Part shown: positions 43,453-51,363 of the stretch, in pieces
Numbering within the stretch: position 1 is the first letter of the stretch
Layout of the letters: each line of letters begins with the position of its first letter
Origin: JACKOB01 sp024234575
GTDB lineage: Bacteria; Pseudomonadota; Gammaproteobacteria; Pseudomonadales; Oleiphilaceae
Assembly (NCBI GenBank): GCA_051208035.1
Contig: JBPJFZ010000018.1
Location: 1 to 64,000, forward strand
Reading direction: 5' to 3'
DNA length: 64,000 bases
Notes under the pieces: generated by a model
The model's database searches: none
What the model saw: the letters and a program-made list of their open reading frames with translations, nothing else
What the model was told of the DNA's origin: nothing
Position numbers and translations under genes: made by a program

Positions 43453-44760
43453 TCATACATCCACCTGATTTACCACCGGCAGGGAGATACGAGTCAGCGT
43501 TCCCTTTGGCTTGACATTCATAAGTCTGACGGTACCTTCGACATAATTAATCGAAGCATGAGACAAGTAAAGCCCCAATCCTACCGAGTCATGCTTACTG
43601 CTTTTTACCGGAGCAGTTCCGTCTTGCAGAATAGATTCATCTATTCCGGGCCCGGCGTCACGAATATCGACTAACAGTTTCTTGCGGTTCTGTCCGTCAA
43701 CCTCAAGATAGGCAGACACCTGGATATCTTGCAGCGATGCATCTGCCGCATTGTTCAACAAGTTAAGTAGTGCCAGCCGCAACGAAACAGTGGCCTTAAC
43801 GCGAATCAATGGCAGGTTATCAGCCATCTGCCATTGCACACGCGCCTGCGGGCGTAATATCTGAAACTCCTGTCGTACCTCCGCCAACAGGGGCAGGATG
43901 AGTTTGGGCTCGGGAAGTGAAAGTGCCTGCAATTCGGTTTTAGCGCGCAGCTGGGCTAATTCCCGTTTACAGATTTCAACTTGCGATACCAGCACTTCTA
44001 TTTCTGCCGCAGCACCATGAAGCTCGGGCATGGTTTTAAGCTCATTCACGATCACCGCGATCGTTGAAAGGGGTGTGCCCATATGATGCGCAACAGAAGC
44101 CGCTTCAGTGGCAATACCTAGTAATTGCTCTCGTTTCAGCACATCTTCGCGCTGCTGATTAGACTTGACGCGCTGTGCCTGCAGCCGGGAAGCCATCATT
44201 ACAACCACCGTGCTGACAAGCAGCGCAATGATGGCGAAATTCACCCACATTCCCAGAACATGCATAGAAAATGCTGATACTTCGGCCTCTGCAGGCATCA
44301 CGTGACCAGCATGTGCACTATGATCGACAACCGCTGTCATCGGGCTCGGCAAAACAAACAACGCGGCATAAAGCGCTAAAGAGAAAAAAACCAAGGCGTA
44401 GGTCATCACACGCCCCAAAATAGCGGCACTGACTACCAGTGGAAACAACAAGAAAGAGACAAACGGGTTGCCTGCGCCACCGGCAAAATAAAATAGTGCA
44501 AACATAAAAAGCAGGTCGAGGGCCAACTGGGCGCCAATTTCATAGAGGGATATCTCAGCGCGACTAAAAACACGCACTAGTGACAGCGTAGCCAGCACCA
44601 CAAAGGCGACTAACACGATGTAGATCGAACCTTCTTGCACTCCGTAGTCCCAGAGGTGCACGTTTAGAGAAACCAGTGTGGCAGCAAAAATGATCACTCC
44701 CCAACGAACCAAAATGATCAACAATAGCTGATGTTTTCCCGGAGACAGTTTATCAAACAT
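43453..44760 (-). CDS. regB: Redox sensor kinase RegB/PrrB
   Basis: 435 residues, six membrane segments. The quinone-binding heptad GGAGNPF is at 94-100, the phospho-His H225 in HHMGTPLSTIA, the redox-active Cys C264 in VEICKRELAQLRA, and ATPase boxes follow (NLLNNAADAS, RDAGPGIDES, VGLGLYLS). The periplasmic loop before the last membrane segment is His- and Met-containing (H147, H150, H153 and Met in DHSAHAGHVM). It phosphorylates RegA when the quinone pool or Cys is in the proper state. Its start codon is 19 bp from the edge of the 296-bp repeat, so its promoter must lie within that repeat. Confidence 0.93.
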   Translation of the reverse strand: MFDKLSPGKHQLLLIILVRWGVIIFAATLVSLNVHLWDYGVQEGSIYIVLVAFVVLATLSLVRVFSRAEISLYEIGAQLALDLLFMFALFYFAGGAGNPFVSFLLFPLVVSAAILGRVMTYALVFFSLALYAALFVLPSPMTAVVDHSAHAGHVMPAEAEVSAFSMHVLGMWVNFAIIALLVSTVVVMMASRLQAQRVKSNQQREDVLKREQLLGIATEAASVAHHMGTPLSTIAVIVNELKTMPELHGAAAEIEVLVSQVEICKRELAQLRAKTELQALSLPEPKLILPLLAEVRQEFQILRPQARVQWQMADNLPLIRVKATVSLRLALLNLLNNAADASLQDIQVSAYLEVDGQNRKKLLVDIRDAGPGIDESILQDGTAPVKSSKHDSVGLGLYLSHASINYVEGTVRLMNVKPKGTLTRISLPVVNQVDV

Positions 44761-44779
44761 AAATTCTCAACTACTTTTT

Positions 44780-45075
44780 TCAACGACATTTACGGACGAC
44801 AGCAACAAGATTTTGTACAGCCTGCTACCGCTGCACAGACAAGTTAAATGTACTCTAGCATTAAACCCAGCGTTACTGTTTGACAGCCATCAACATTAAT
44901 CAATCGCCACATTCTCATTAATTTCATATAGTTATACTTATATGCTGGCAGCGCATTGATTTTTATTGTTCTGCAGAGAACTTTTTATCATTGGCTGTGT
45001 CCAATGTTTTGTCTTACAGTTAACACACCTCTAAACGCAACACGGCAATAGCGTGTTTTGTCTAAATCATGGGGT
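44780..45075. repeat. 296-bp exact direct repeat, copy 1 (regB upstream region)
   Basis: Reading base by base, 44780-45075 is identical to 48344-48639 with no substitution or gap. It has no terminal inverted repeats and no transposase frame, so it is not an insertion sequence. It begins 19 bp from the regB start and ends where similarity to bufC begins. It should contain the regB promoter (leftward) and an old buf promoter (rightward). A hairpin AACACG / CGTGTT lies at 45039-45057. Confidence 0.95.
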
Positions 45076-45078
45076 AAC

Positions 45079-45379
45079 TGCCCCATGTCGCAATATATCG
45101 CTTACAACATGGACCCGAGGGCCTTAGAGATAACCAGTTTGCCATAGCAAAGTACAAGCTGATAAAAAGAGTGGGGGAAACGGCATTGAACTGGTGCCGC
45201 GAATGGAAAGCAAAAATAATAAAGATTTTGCCTGCAGAGCATTGCTCAGTAACGCTTATGGTGTGAAAAGTATCGCCCGGCATTGCTTTGGATACCATAC
45301 AAGCCAGTGGTGACGACTTTTCATTTGTGGACTGGTTGCCGAAGGTATTCAAGCATAAGTGATAATGGGGCTGAAGCCC
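45079..45379 (+). pseudogene. Decayed 3' fragment of a bufC (DUF2063) gene
   Basis: This stretch aligns over about 300 bp with the C-terminal third of the intact bufC1 (about 50411-50715), mostly without gaps and well above half identity by eye. Frame analysis gives AIAKYKLIKRVGETALNW and later DDFSFVDWLPKVFKHK, but a TGA at 45264 replaces an Arg codon and a one-base loss puts a TGA at 45360 in place of Trp. Start, first two thirds, bufA and bufB are missing. It is clearly a dead remnant of a second buf operon. Confidence 0.88.
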
Positions 45380-45421
45380 ACCGATTAGGCGAGCCGCCAA
45401 TTTTTAAGTCGTCAATGTCGA

Positions 45422-46723
45422 CTAATTACCTTTAAGTGCCGCTCTCGCGTCTTTCGTAATTTGAGGGGAACTATTTAACTCAATCGCTTTTTGAAGCCAA
45501 TACCGTGCATCCTGCTTGCTCTTCTTATCGAGATATACCAAACCCAGGTGATAAGCCGCAGATTGATTTGCAGGGTCTTTACCTAGGGCGCTATTAAGCG
45601 CATCGATTGCTTTATCTGACTCTCCGGCAAACTGATAGGCCCAACCGAGTGTGTCTAAAAACTCAGAAACATCTGGCGCCAATTTCACAGCATCTTGTGC
45701 ATACGAAACCGCCTGCTGCCGGGAAGATTTGAGATGTTCAACTTCGATCCAGGCCAAATTGTTATAGGCAAGCGCAAGCGATGCATTTCGCTTAGTTGCC
45801 TCCAAAAAAGCCTGTCGGGCTTTCATGTATTTCTTTAGGATCAAGTATTCACGACCCAGCCCCATATAGGCTTGATAACTACCAGGAAATTTTTTCGCGA
45901 TACGAAGATAGCTCTCAATCGCCTTTTGGGACTTCCCTGACGCAGCATCGAGATCAGCGATACCTAACATGGCCTCTAATAGGTTAGGATCGGTGTTTAA
46001 AGCTTGCTGATACTTTTCTCTCGCTTTTTCTGTTTCGCCCGAACTGGTATAAAGCTTAGCCGACATCAGCAATGGCAGTGGGTTACCCGGAGCATTGGCT
46101 AACGCCTGCTGCAAACTTTTTTGTGCACCTGTAAAATCCCCAGTCTTTGCGAGTGCCACACCCAATGCGTACTGGGCTCCACCGTTTTTAGGCTCCAACT
46201 GCAATACTTTCTTGTATATAGCTATTGCTTCTTGCGCATTATCCTGCTGATGCAACATATAAAAATCAGCAAGGTTCATTAGCAATGAGACATTTCTTTC
46301 GTCCAATAACACCGCTTTTTGAAACGCAACCTCTGCCGCTTTAAAGCCTCCCTCACTGACCATGTACTTTCCGTAAGAGGTTAATACATAGGTGTTATCC
46401 GGATAATTAGTATACAACCCTTTTATCTTAGCCAATGCCCTATCATGTCTGCCGGTGTTGCTGTATACGTGAGCAAGACCTAAATGTGACGGCACGTAGC
46501 GTGGATTGGTTTCTAGGCTATTAAGAAAATGTCTTTCCGCCAATATAAAGTCACTTGACTGAACCGCCTGTAAACCAAGCCCATACTCTCTGACATCCTC
46601 CGTAGCATCATCGTCTGGTAACTCCATAAGAGGCGTAGCAAGCGAAGGCAAAGAGAATAACGAAACGATAAAAAGCAAAAATGGAAATAAAAGCCTGACC
46701 ATAGAATCTATCCTTAGAAACAA
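45422..46723 (-). CDS. TPR-repeat protein, exported
   Basis: 433 residues with a signal peptide (LLFPFLLFIVSLFSLPSLA) and about ten tetratricopeptide repeats filling the rest (for example DERNVSLLMNLADFYMLHQQ, NPLPLLMSAKLYTSSGETEKA, VSEFLDTLGWAYQFAGESDKA). It should be a periplasmic or membrane-bound scaffold. It follows the PEP-CTERM gene on the same strand, and TPR proteins are common companions of PEP-CTERM/exopolysaccharide systems, but a terminator-like hairpin lies between the two. Confidence 0.88.
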   Translation of the reverse strand: MFLRIDSMVRLLFPFLLFIVSLFSLPSLATPLMELPDDDATEDVREYGLGLQAVQSSDFILAERHFLNSLETNPRYVPSHLGLAHVYSNTGRHDRALAKIKGLYTNYPDNTYVLTSYGKYMVSEGGFKAAEVAFQKAVLLDERNVSLLMNLADFYMLHQQDNAQEAIAIYKKVLQLEPKNGGAQYALGVALAKTGDFTGAQKSLQQALANAPGNPLPLLMSAKLYTSSGETEKAREKYQQALNTDPNLLEAMLGIADLDAASGKSQKAIESYLRIAKKFPGSYQAYMGLGREYLILKKYMKARQAFLEATKRNASLALAYNNLAWIEVEHLKSSRQQAVSYAQDAVKLAPDVSEFLDTLGWAYQFAGESDKAIDALNSALGKDPANQSAAYHLGLVYLDKKSKQDARYWLQKAIELNSSPQITKDARAALKGN

Positions 46724-46726
46724 AAA

Positions 46727-46754
46727 CTGCCCGTTTACAAGTGTGACCGGGCAG
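46727..46754 (-). terminator. Terminator after the PEP-CTERM gene
   Basis: CTGCCCG (46727-46733) pairs with CGGGCAG (46748-46754). On the minus strand the stem is followed by TTTTTG, so it can end or reduce transcription between the PEP-CTERM gene and the TPR gene. Confidence 0.75.
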
Positions 46755-46817
46755 CAGTTAAAGCCTTACCTTTCTATTGGAAGATCAGGTTTAAAGAGAG
46801 GTCAGGCTTTCGCAAGA

Positions 46818-47837
46818 TTAACCTTTGCGACGCGACATTCTCAAACCAAGCAGTCCAGCTGAAAACAACGCAATAGTGCCTGGTAATGGAACGCTACCCG
46901 TTGGACCAGGAATAACCGCCGTGCCCCCTACACCAGAAAATGCAAAGATGAACGTCAGCGGCTCACCAGAAACTTCACCACCGTCCGACTGACCGAAAGA
47001 AAACAACTCTGCTCCAACTGCACCCAGAGCTGCAAAGGCTGCGGCCTCCGAAGTTGATGCGCCATAAAATGTCGAGAATGTGTAAGACTCTCCACTCGCC
47101 AATGTTCCGAAATCAAAGTCAAAAATTGCACCATGGTCAGATGCACCACAGTCTACGAAGTCGGTTGTTAAAGGACATGAAATAGTAAGCGAATCAGCAG
47201 CAAGCGGATTGGAAGAAGCGAAACCGTTATCACCAGAACCTTTCAATAACGTTGTTGTTGCTGTGCCACCAATAGTCACATACTCTCTAAACTCAGTCGG
47301 AGGAACATCCCAATCCATTACACGGCGATAAGTTACGTTATTTACTGCAGCCAATGTCGTGTTAGAAATAGTCACTTTCGCTTCAAACAGGTCACCACTA
47401 GCTGAAGGCATGTATTGGTGAGTTACTTCTAACCCAGGCAGAGATGTCAAATGAACTGCTGAGGTAGCCGTAGATGACGTAGATGTAAATGAATCTAACA
47501 CCAAGCCTGCAGAACCTGCTGACTCGTTCGCATAGCCGCTAGTGGTGCCATTGACGGCAATCCCCCAACCTTCGCACAAACAACCTGGTGAGGTCGCATC
47601 CACAAAATCACCACCGATCTTACCTGCCAGGCCAGTCGCGCTGGCATTGGCAGCAACATTGCCAACTGCTGTATTCAAGTGCCCAAAATCATTAATACCC
47701 AATGCAACTGTCGCAGTTGCTGAATCGCCAGTATTAAAAATAACGGCAGCAGCGGCAGCCTGCTCCACCACACCTAAAGACAGTGCAGCAACAGCGATAC
47801 TCAAGATTCTTTTTGCCTTCAAACTTTTTACGTTCAT
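46818..47837 (-). CDS. PEP-CTERM-type exported protein (VPLPGT variant)
   Basis: 339 residues. Signal peptide to about residue 31 (ALSLGVVEQAAAAA). The body is rich in Gly, Ala, Ser and Thr with few charges; a Cys pair occurs early (GCLCEGWG) and another near 220-232. The end, VPLPGTIALFSAGLLGLRMSRRKG, is a sorting signal of the PEP-CTERM class: a Pro-rich motif, a hydrophobic helix and a basic tail. An exosortase elsewhere in the genome should process it. The middle (TYRRVMDWDVPPTEFREYVTI) recurs in such proteins. Function unknown; surface or matrix role likely. Confidence 0.9.
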   Translation of the reverse strand: MNVKSLKAKRILSIAVAALSLGVVEQAAAAAVIFNTGDSATATVALGINDFGHLNTAVGNVAANASATGLAGKIGGDFVDATSPGCLCEGWGIAVNGTTSGYANESAGSAGLVLDSFTSTSSTATSAVHLTSLPGLEVTHQYMPSASGDLFEAKVTISNTTLAAVNNVTYRRVMDWDVPPTEFREYVTIGGTATTTLLKGSGDNGFASSNPLAADSLTISCPLTTDFVDCGASDHGAIFDFDFGTLASGESYTFSTFYGASTSEAAAFAALGAVGAELFSFGQSDGGEVSGEPLTFIFAFSGVGGTAVIPGPTGSVPLPGTIALFSAGLLGLRMSRRKG

Positions 47838-48343
47838 GGAAGTCTCCCTTATTCGTAAATAACATTCATCCGTTAAATATATCTCGTCATCGGGTAACTC
47901 TAGGTATTAATAGAGTACAAGCAAATGATGAGTGTGCTGTATCTAAATAACAGCTGATTCCCAACAGCAAAAATCGATCCAACAACAGACAGCACAACTT
48001 AACACTATGATAGATAAGGTGATATTTTTTAATGAAGTAGTTAAAGAAAGTGATTTAAGTGAGTATTCACTTTAACCGAAACTGTTAATGTAAAATTTTC
48101 TGACACAGATCGCGGTTCTAACTCAAATATGAATCGTAAAGTGTCCTTATTTACTGGTAGTTTTTTTGAAATTTCTGTCTGGCTTCAACAAGTGTTTACA
48201 ACAAACTCTTCGAATATTGCACCTGAATTTGTTTGAAAAGCGGGTTTGATGGCTTAGTTATAGAATAACCCGATCGAACGACTGTCAACACATACTAATC
48301 AGACGGCACCACTATGAGTGGTTAACGGGACAGCAGTGTTTTC
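47838..48343. other. AT-rich intergenic stretch upstream of the PEP-CTERM gene
   Basis: About 500 bp before the second repeat copy. It must contain the leftward promoter of the PEP-CTERM gene. Several AACAGC/ACAGC words near 47950-48000 are the only pattern noticed. No supportable gene was seen. Confidence 0.5.
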
Positions 48344-48639
48344 TCAACGACATTTACGGACGACAGCAACAAGATTTTGTACAGCCTGCTACCGCTGCAC
48401 AGACAAGTTAAATGTACTCTAGCATTAAACCCAGCGTTACTGTTTGACAGCCATCAACATTAATCAATCGCCACATTCTCATTAATTTCATATAGTTATA
48501 CTTATATGCTGGCAGCGCATTGATTTTTATTGTTCTGCAGAGAACTTTTTATCATTGGCTGTGTCCAATGTTTTGTCTTACAGTTAACACACCTCTAAAC
48601 GCAACACGGCAATAGCGTGTTTTGTCTAAATCATGGGGT
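48344..48639. repeat. 296-bp exact direct repeat, copy 2 (buf upstream region)
   Basis: Identical to 44780-45075. Here it lies 29 bp upstream of bufA1 and so supplies the buf operon promoter and most of its leader. The hairpin AACACG / CGTGTT is at 48603-48621, within the likely 5' leader. I could not find a convincing sigma-70, sigma-54 or ECF promoter by eye. Confidence 0.95.
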
Positions 48640-48668
48640 GAACTTACACTTCAATACAAGGAACAGAT

Positions 48669-48950
48669 ATGAACCACAAGCTCGTTATTTCAGCGGCGCT
48701 TACCGCTGCACTCGCTGCCACCACCGTATCGACCAGCGCTGTTGCGGCGGATAAAGAGAAATGCTACGGCGTTGCCAAAGCCGGGCAGAACGATTGCGCC
48801 AACCTGACAGGCACACACTCTTGTGCAGGACAATCCACAGAAGACAACCATCCGAGTGAGTGGAAGTTGGTAGACAAAGGTACTTGTGAATCACTGGGTG
48901 GATTCTCGAAGGCCGAAGCCAAAGCACAGCTGGAAAGCCAAGCAAAGTAG
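48669..48950 (+). CDS. bufA1: Bufferin precursor BufA1 (DUF2282)
   Basis: 93 residues. Sec signal peptide (1 to about 27, AVA cleavage), then a Cys-containing core: EKCYGVAKAGQNDC, HSCAGQS and KGTCESLGG, giving C32, C43, C52 and C73, followed by a helical tail. This is the DUF2282 pattern of bufferins, ribosomally made peptides whose cysteines are modified by an MNIO enzyme so that they bind copper in the periplasm. AAGGAAC precedes the ATG. A terminator-like hairpin follows before bufB1, so more precursor than enzyme should be made. Confidence 0.93.
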   Translation: MNHKLVISAALTAALAATTVSTSAVAADKEKCYGVAKAGQNDCANLTGTHSCAGQSTEDNHPSEWKLVDKGTCESLGGFSKAEAKAQLESQAK

Positions 48951-48964
48951 TTTTAGATCCCGAG

Positions 48965-48995
48965 CCTTTGCCTGCCATCTCCGGCAAAGGTTTTT
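48965..48995 (+). terminator. Intergenic attenuator/terminator between bufA1 and bufB1
   Basis: A perfect 8-bp stem (CCTTTGCC / GGCAAAGG) with a 10-nt loop is followed by five T, 15 bp after the bufA1 stop. The genes downstream clearly belong to the same system, so partial read-through is expected. Confidence 0.8.
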
Positions 48996-49043
48996 GCTTA
49001 TCTGACGCACACCATATAAAAAAGTTATAAGGATAGCCCCACC

Positions 49044-49952
49044 ATGGCCGACCCGGCACAGCCATTTACTGGAGCGTTACCCAAAATTGGCGTAGGTTTG
49101 CGTCATACTCACTATGCCGATGCACTGAACTCAGTTGCCGATATCGACTTCCTGGAAGTACACGCAGAAAATTTTTTTGCCGAAGGCGGTGCTGCCCTGG
49201 CCGTGCTGGATGAGATTAGTCAGCACTATCCAATTAGTATCCATGGCACAGCACTGAGCCTCGGTTCTTATACGGGTCTATGTTCACAACATCTGCGCAA
49301 GCTGCAAAATCTGGTGCAACGAGTTTCTCCCATACTGATTTCTGATCACGCCTGCTTTGCACGAACACTTCTTAACAATCAGACTGTTCACGTGGGAGAT
49401 CTGCTACCAATTGAGTTCAACGAACGCTCGCTTGCCTGCCTGGTTCGCAATATACAACAGGTTCAGGAAATACTAGGTCGTCCCATGCTTATCGAAAACC
49501 TTTCTGCTTATATTCGGTTGCCGGGGGCGACACTGACAGAAGCAGAGTTTCTGGTTAAAGCCTGCCAGCAGACTGATTGCCAGCTGCTATTAGATCTCAA
49601 CAACCTTGTGGTAAACGCGCACAACGCCAACATCAAAAATATCGTGCCGTATGTTATTGACTGGATAGAACAAATACCCTCATCAATTGTCGGTGAGTTT
49701 CATTTGGCAGGCTGCACCCCCGTACCTGCAGGCGAAATAATGGTTGATGATCATAGCCAACCGGTTCCTGATGAGGTGTGGCAGGTTTACGAGCATGCTC
49801 TGCGCCGTTTCGGCCCTGTCCCCACCCTGATCGAATGGGATACCCATCTGCCAACATGGAACTCGCTCCTTAAGGAAGCCCATAAGGCACACGATCGGGC
49901 CAAGGCTACTTTAACCGTTGAATCCAGTGGCACAGCAGAGACCACAATATGA
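49044..49952 (+). CDS. bufB1: Multinuclear non-heme iron oxidase BufB1 (DUF692)
   Basis: 302 residues, TIM-barrel MNIO enzyme. Metal-ligand motifs are all visible: LEVHAENFF, ISIHGTALSLGS, LISDHACF, MLIENLSAY, LLDLNNLVVNAHN, GEFHLAGC, DDHSQPV and IEWDTHLP. It is predicted to modify Cys residues of BufA1 with its iron centre and oxygen before export of the peptide. The stop codon overlaps the bufC1 start by 4 bp, so the two products are made together. Confidence 0.94.
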   Translation: MADPAQPFTGALPKIGVGLRHTHYADALNSVADIDFLEVHAENFFAEGGAALAVLDEISQHYPISIHGTALSLGSYTGLCSQHLRKLQNLVQRVSPILISDHACFARTLLNNQTVHVGDLLPIEFNERSLACLVRNIQQVQEILGRPMLIENLSAYIRLPGATLTEAEFLVKACQQTDCQLLLDLNNLVVNAHNANIKNIVPYVIDWIEQIPSSIVGEFHLAGCTPVPAGEIMVDDHSQPVPDEVWQVYEHALRRFGPVPTLIEWDTHLPTWNSLLKEAHKAHDRAKATLTVESSGTAETTI

Positions 49953-50728
49953 GCGAAACTCAATCTATGCAAGAAGCACTCGTCCACGCTTTGCTGAGCG
50001 ATGACAGAAATCGGGATGTTTGTTTTGACCAGAAAGGCCTGGAAGCCTATCGACGGGGGCTTTTTGCTAATGCCCGGCGAGCACTTGAAGTGACCTTTCC
50101 AACGATATCACAAATCATTGGTTTTAGCCGTTTTGAAGCCTGTACCACCTCTTACTTACAGGCATCCCCACCCGCAATTAGTGACTGGGGCCTGTGGGGA
50201 AATAACTTCCCAGAGCATCTCGCCCAGCAACCGGCACTGGCAGAGCTGCCCTATCTAACAGACTGTGCAAAACTTGATTGGTACTGCCATCAGGCAGAGC
50301 GTTGCGCAGATCAAACCTTAGACCCTAACACACTGACATTGCTCGAAGGAGATCCTTATTCATTAACACTTGTTCCGGGAGTGGGCTTCACCACCCTGGA
50401 ATCTGATTACCCCATCGTCGAGATATACCGCGCACACCACGAACGAGAGGACCTTAGAGAGCGCCAACTTGCCATAGCAAAGGACAAGCTGACAAAAAAG
50501 GTGGGGGAGACGGCATTGATCTGGCGGCGCGAATGGAAAGCACAGGTAATAGCGCTTTCACCGGCAGAGCAGTATTGGATGACGCTGATCGTGCGACAAG
50601 CATCACTCGGCAACGCTTTGGATACCATGCAAGCCAGTGGTTACGACTTCTCTTTTGTGGACTGGCTACCAAAGGCTATCGAGCATAAGTGGATAATGGG
50701 CATCGTTCAGAACACCCCGAAGCCTTAA
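49949..50728 (+). CDS. bufC1: MNIO partner protein BufC1 (DUF2063)
   Basis: 259 residues. The N-terminal DUF2063 domain is plain (LEAYRRGLFANARRALEVTFPTISQIIG, then SDWGLWGNNFPEHLA), followed by a second domain ending in the DFSFVDWLPKAIEHKW region. Such proteins bind the precursor leader and present it to BufB. A damaged copy of its last third lies at 45079-45379. Start overlaps bufB1 (ATGA). Confidence 0.92.
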   Translation: MSETQSMQEALVHALLSDDRNRDVCFDQKGLEAYRRGLFANARRALEVTFPTISQIIGFSRFEACTTSYLQASPPAISDWGLWGNNFPEHLAQQPALAELPYLTDCAKLDWYCHQAERCADQTLDPNTLTLLEGDPYSLTLVPGVGFTTLESDYPIVEIYRAHHEREDLRERQLAIAKDKLTKKVGETALIWRREWKAQVIALSPAEQYWMTLIVRQASLGNALDTMQASGYDFSFVDWLPKAIEHKWIMGIVQNTPKP

Positions 50729-50768
50729 TGAGCAGAATTAAAACGAACTAAAAAACATAGGAGTTATC

Positions 50769-51206
50769 ATGGGATTACTTGTACGCCTGCATTATTGGAT
50801 TGCCCAACAGCTTAACTATCTGCAACCACTGGCCCTGTTAGGAGCACGGTTTTATGTCGCCTGGGTTTTCTTTGCTTCGGGGCTCACAAAAATACGCGAT
50901 TGGGATAGCACATTGTTGTTATTTCAGTATGAGTACCAGGTGCCAGTACTATCACCAGAACTTGCAGCTTATCTTGGTACGGCGGGCGAGCTGGTATTGC
51001 CGGTTTTCTTGGTACTTGGTTTGTTTGGCCGGTTTGCTGGCATAGGCATGTCAATTCTAAATGTGATGGCAGTTGTTAGTCTTGAAGAGATTGCGCCAGC
51101 CGCCTTTAATCTGCATCTCATTTGGGGTGGTTTAGCGGCAATGATTGTTTTTTGGGGTGCAGGAAAGTTGTCTTTAGATACACTTTTAGAGCGAAAATAT
51201 GGGTAG
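50769..51206 (+). CDS. DoxX-family membrane protein of the buf operon
   Basis: 145 residues, four membrane segments: LLGARFYVAWVFFASGLTKI, YLGTAGELVLPVFLVLGLFGRFAG, LNVMAVVSLEEI, LIWGGLAAMIVFWG. DoxX-like proteins regularly end buf operons (often called BufD); their role, perhaps quinone-linked electron transfer or membrane stress relief, is not established. It follows bufC1 by 40 bp in the same direction, with AGGAG before the ATG. Confidence 0.88.
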   Translation: MGLLVRLHYWIAQQLNYLQPLALLGARFYVAWVFFASGLTKIRDWDSTLLLFQYEYQVPVLSPELAAYLGTAGELVLPVFLVLGLFGRFAGIGMSILNVMAVVSLEEIAPAAFNLHLIWGGLAAMIVFWGAGKLSLDTLLERKYG

Positions 51207-51321
51207 CCTCTAAACATCATCAGATAAGAAGCTGTCATTAAGCACTATAGCTTCGTGCGAATGTGTTCCAAAACTTGCAACGCACTTCCTTTTTGTGTGC
51301 ACATTTCTTCCTTATTTATTC

Positions 51322-51360
51322 GGTAACCTTTAATCATCGTAATAGGACATAAGGGTTACC
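51322..51360 (+). promoter_or_regulatory. Hairpin sequestering the ribosome site of the Spy-like gene
   Basis: GGTAACCTT (51322-51330) can pair with AAGGGTTACC (51351-51360). The second arm contains the only Shine-Dalgarno-like sequence (AAGGG), eight nucleotides before the ATG at 51364. Folding would hide it. Confidence 0.5.
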
Positions 51361-51363
51361 ACC

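Noticed and set aside
44944..44960. A sigma-54 promoter (CTGGCAGCGCATTGAT) within the 296-bp repeat
   Set aside because: The -24 and -12 elements are one base too close and the GC of the -12 element is missing.
45062..45400. Minus-strand 112-codon frame over the bufC remnant
   Set aside because: It is the antisense shadow of the pseudogene; a matching antisense frame lies over the intact bufC1.
48250..48410. An open frame running into the second 296-bp repeat and ending FVQPATAAQTS
   Set aside because: No start codon with a ribosome site and no family resemblance. In repeat copy 1 the same frame has no upstream continuation, so it is probably chance.
44780..48639. The 296-bp repeat as an insertion sequence or MITE
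   Set aside because: No terminal inverted repeats, no target-site duplication and no transposase; the copies coincide with a gene control region.
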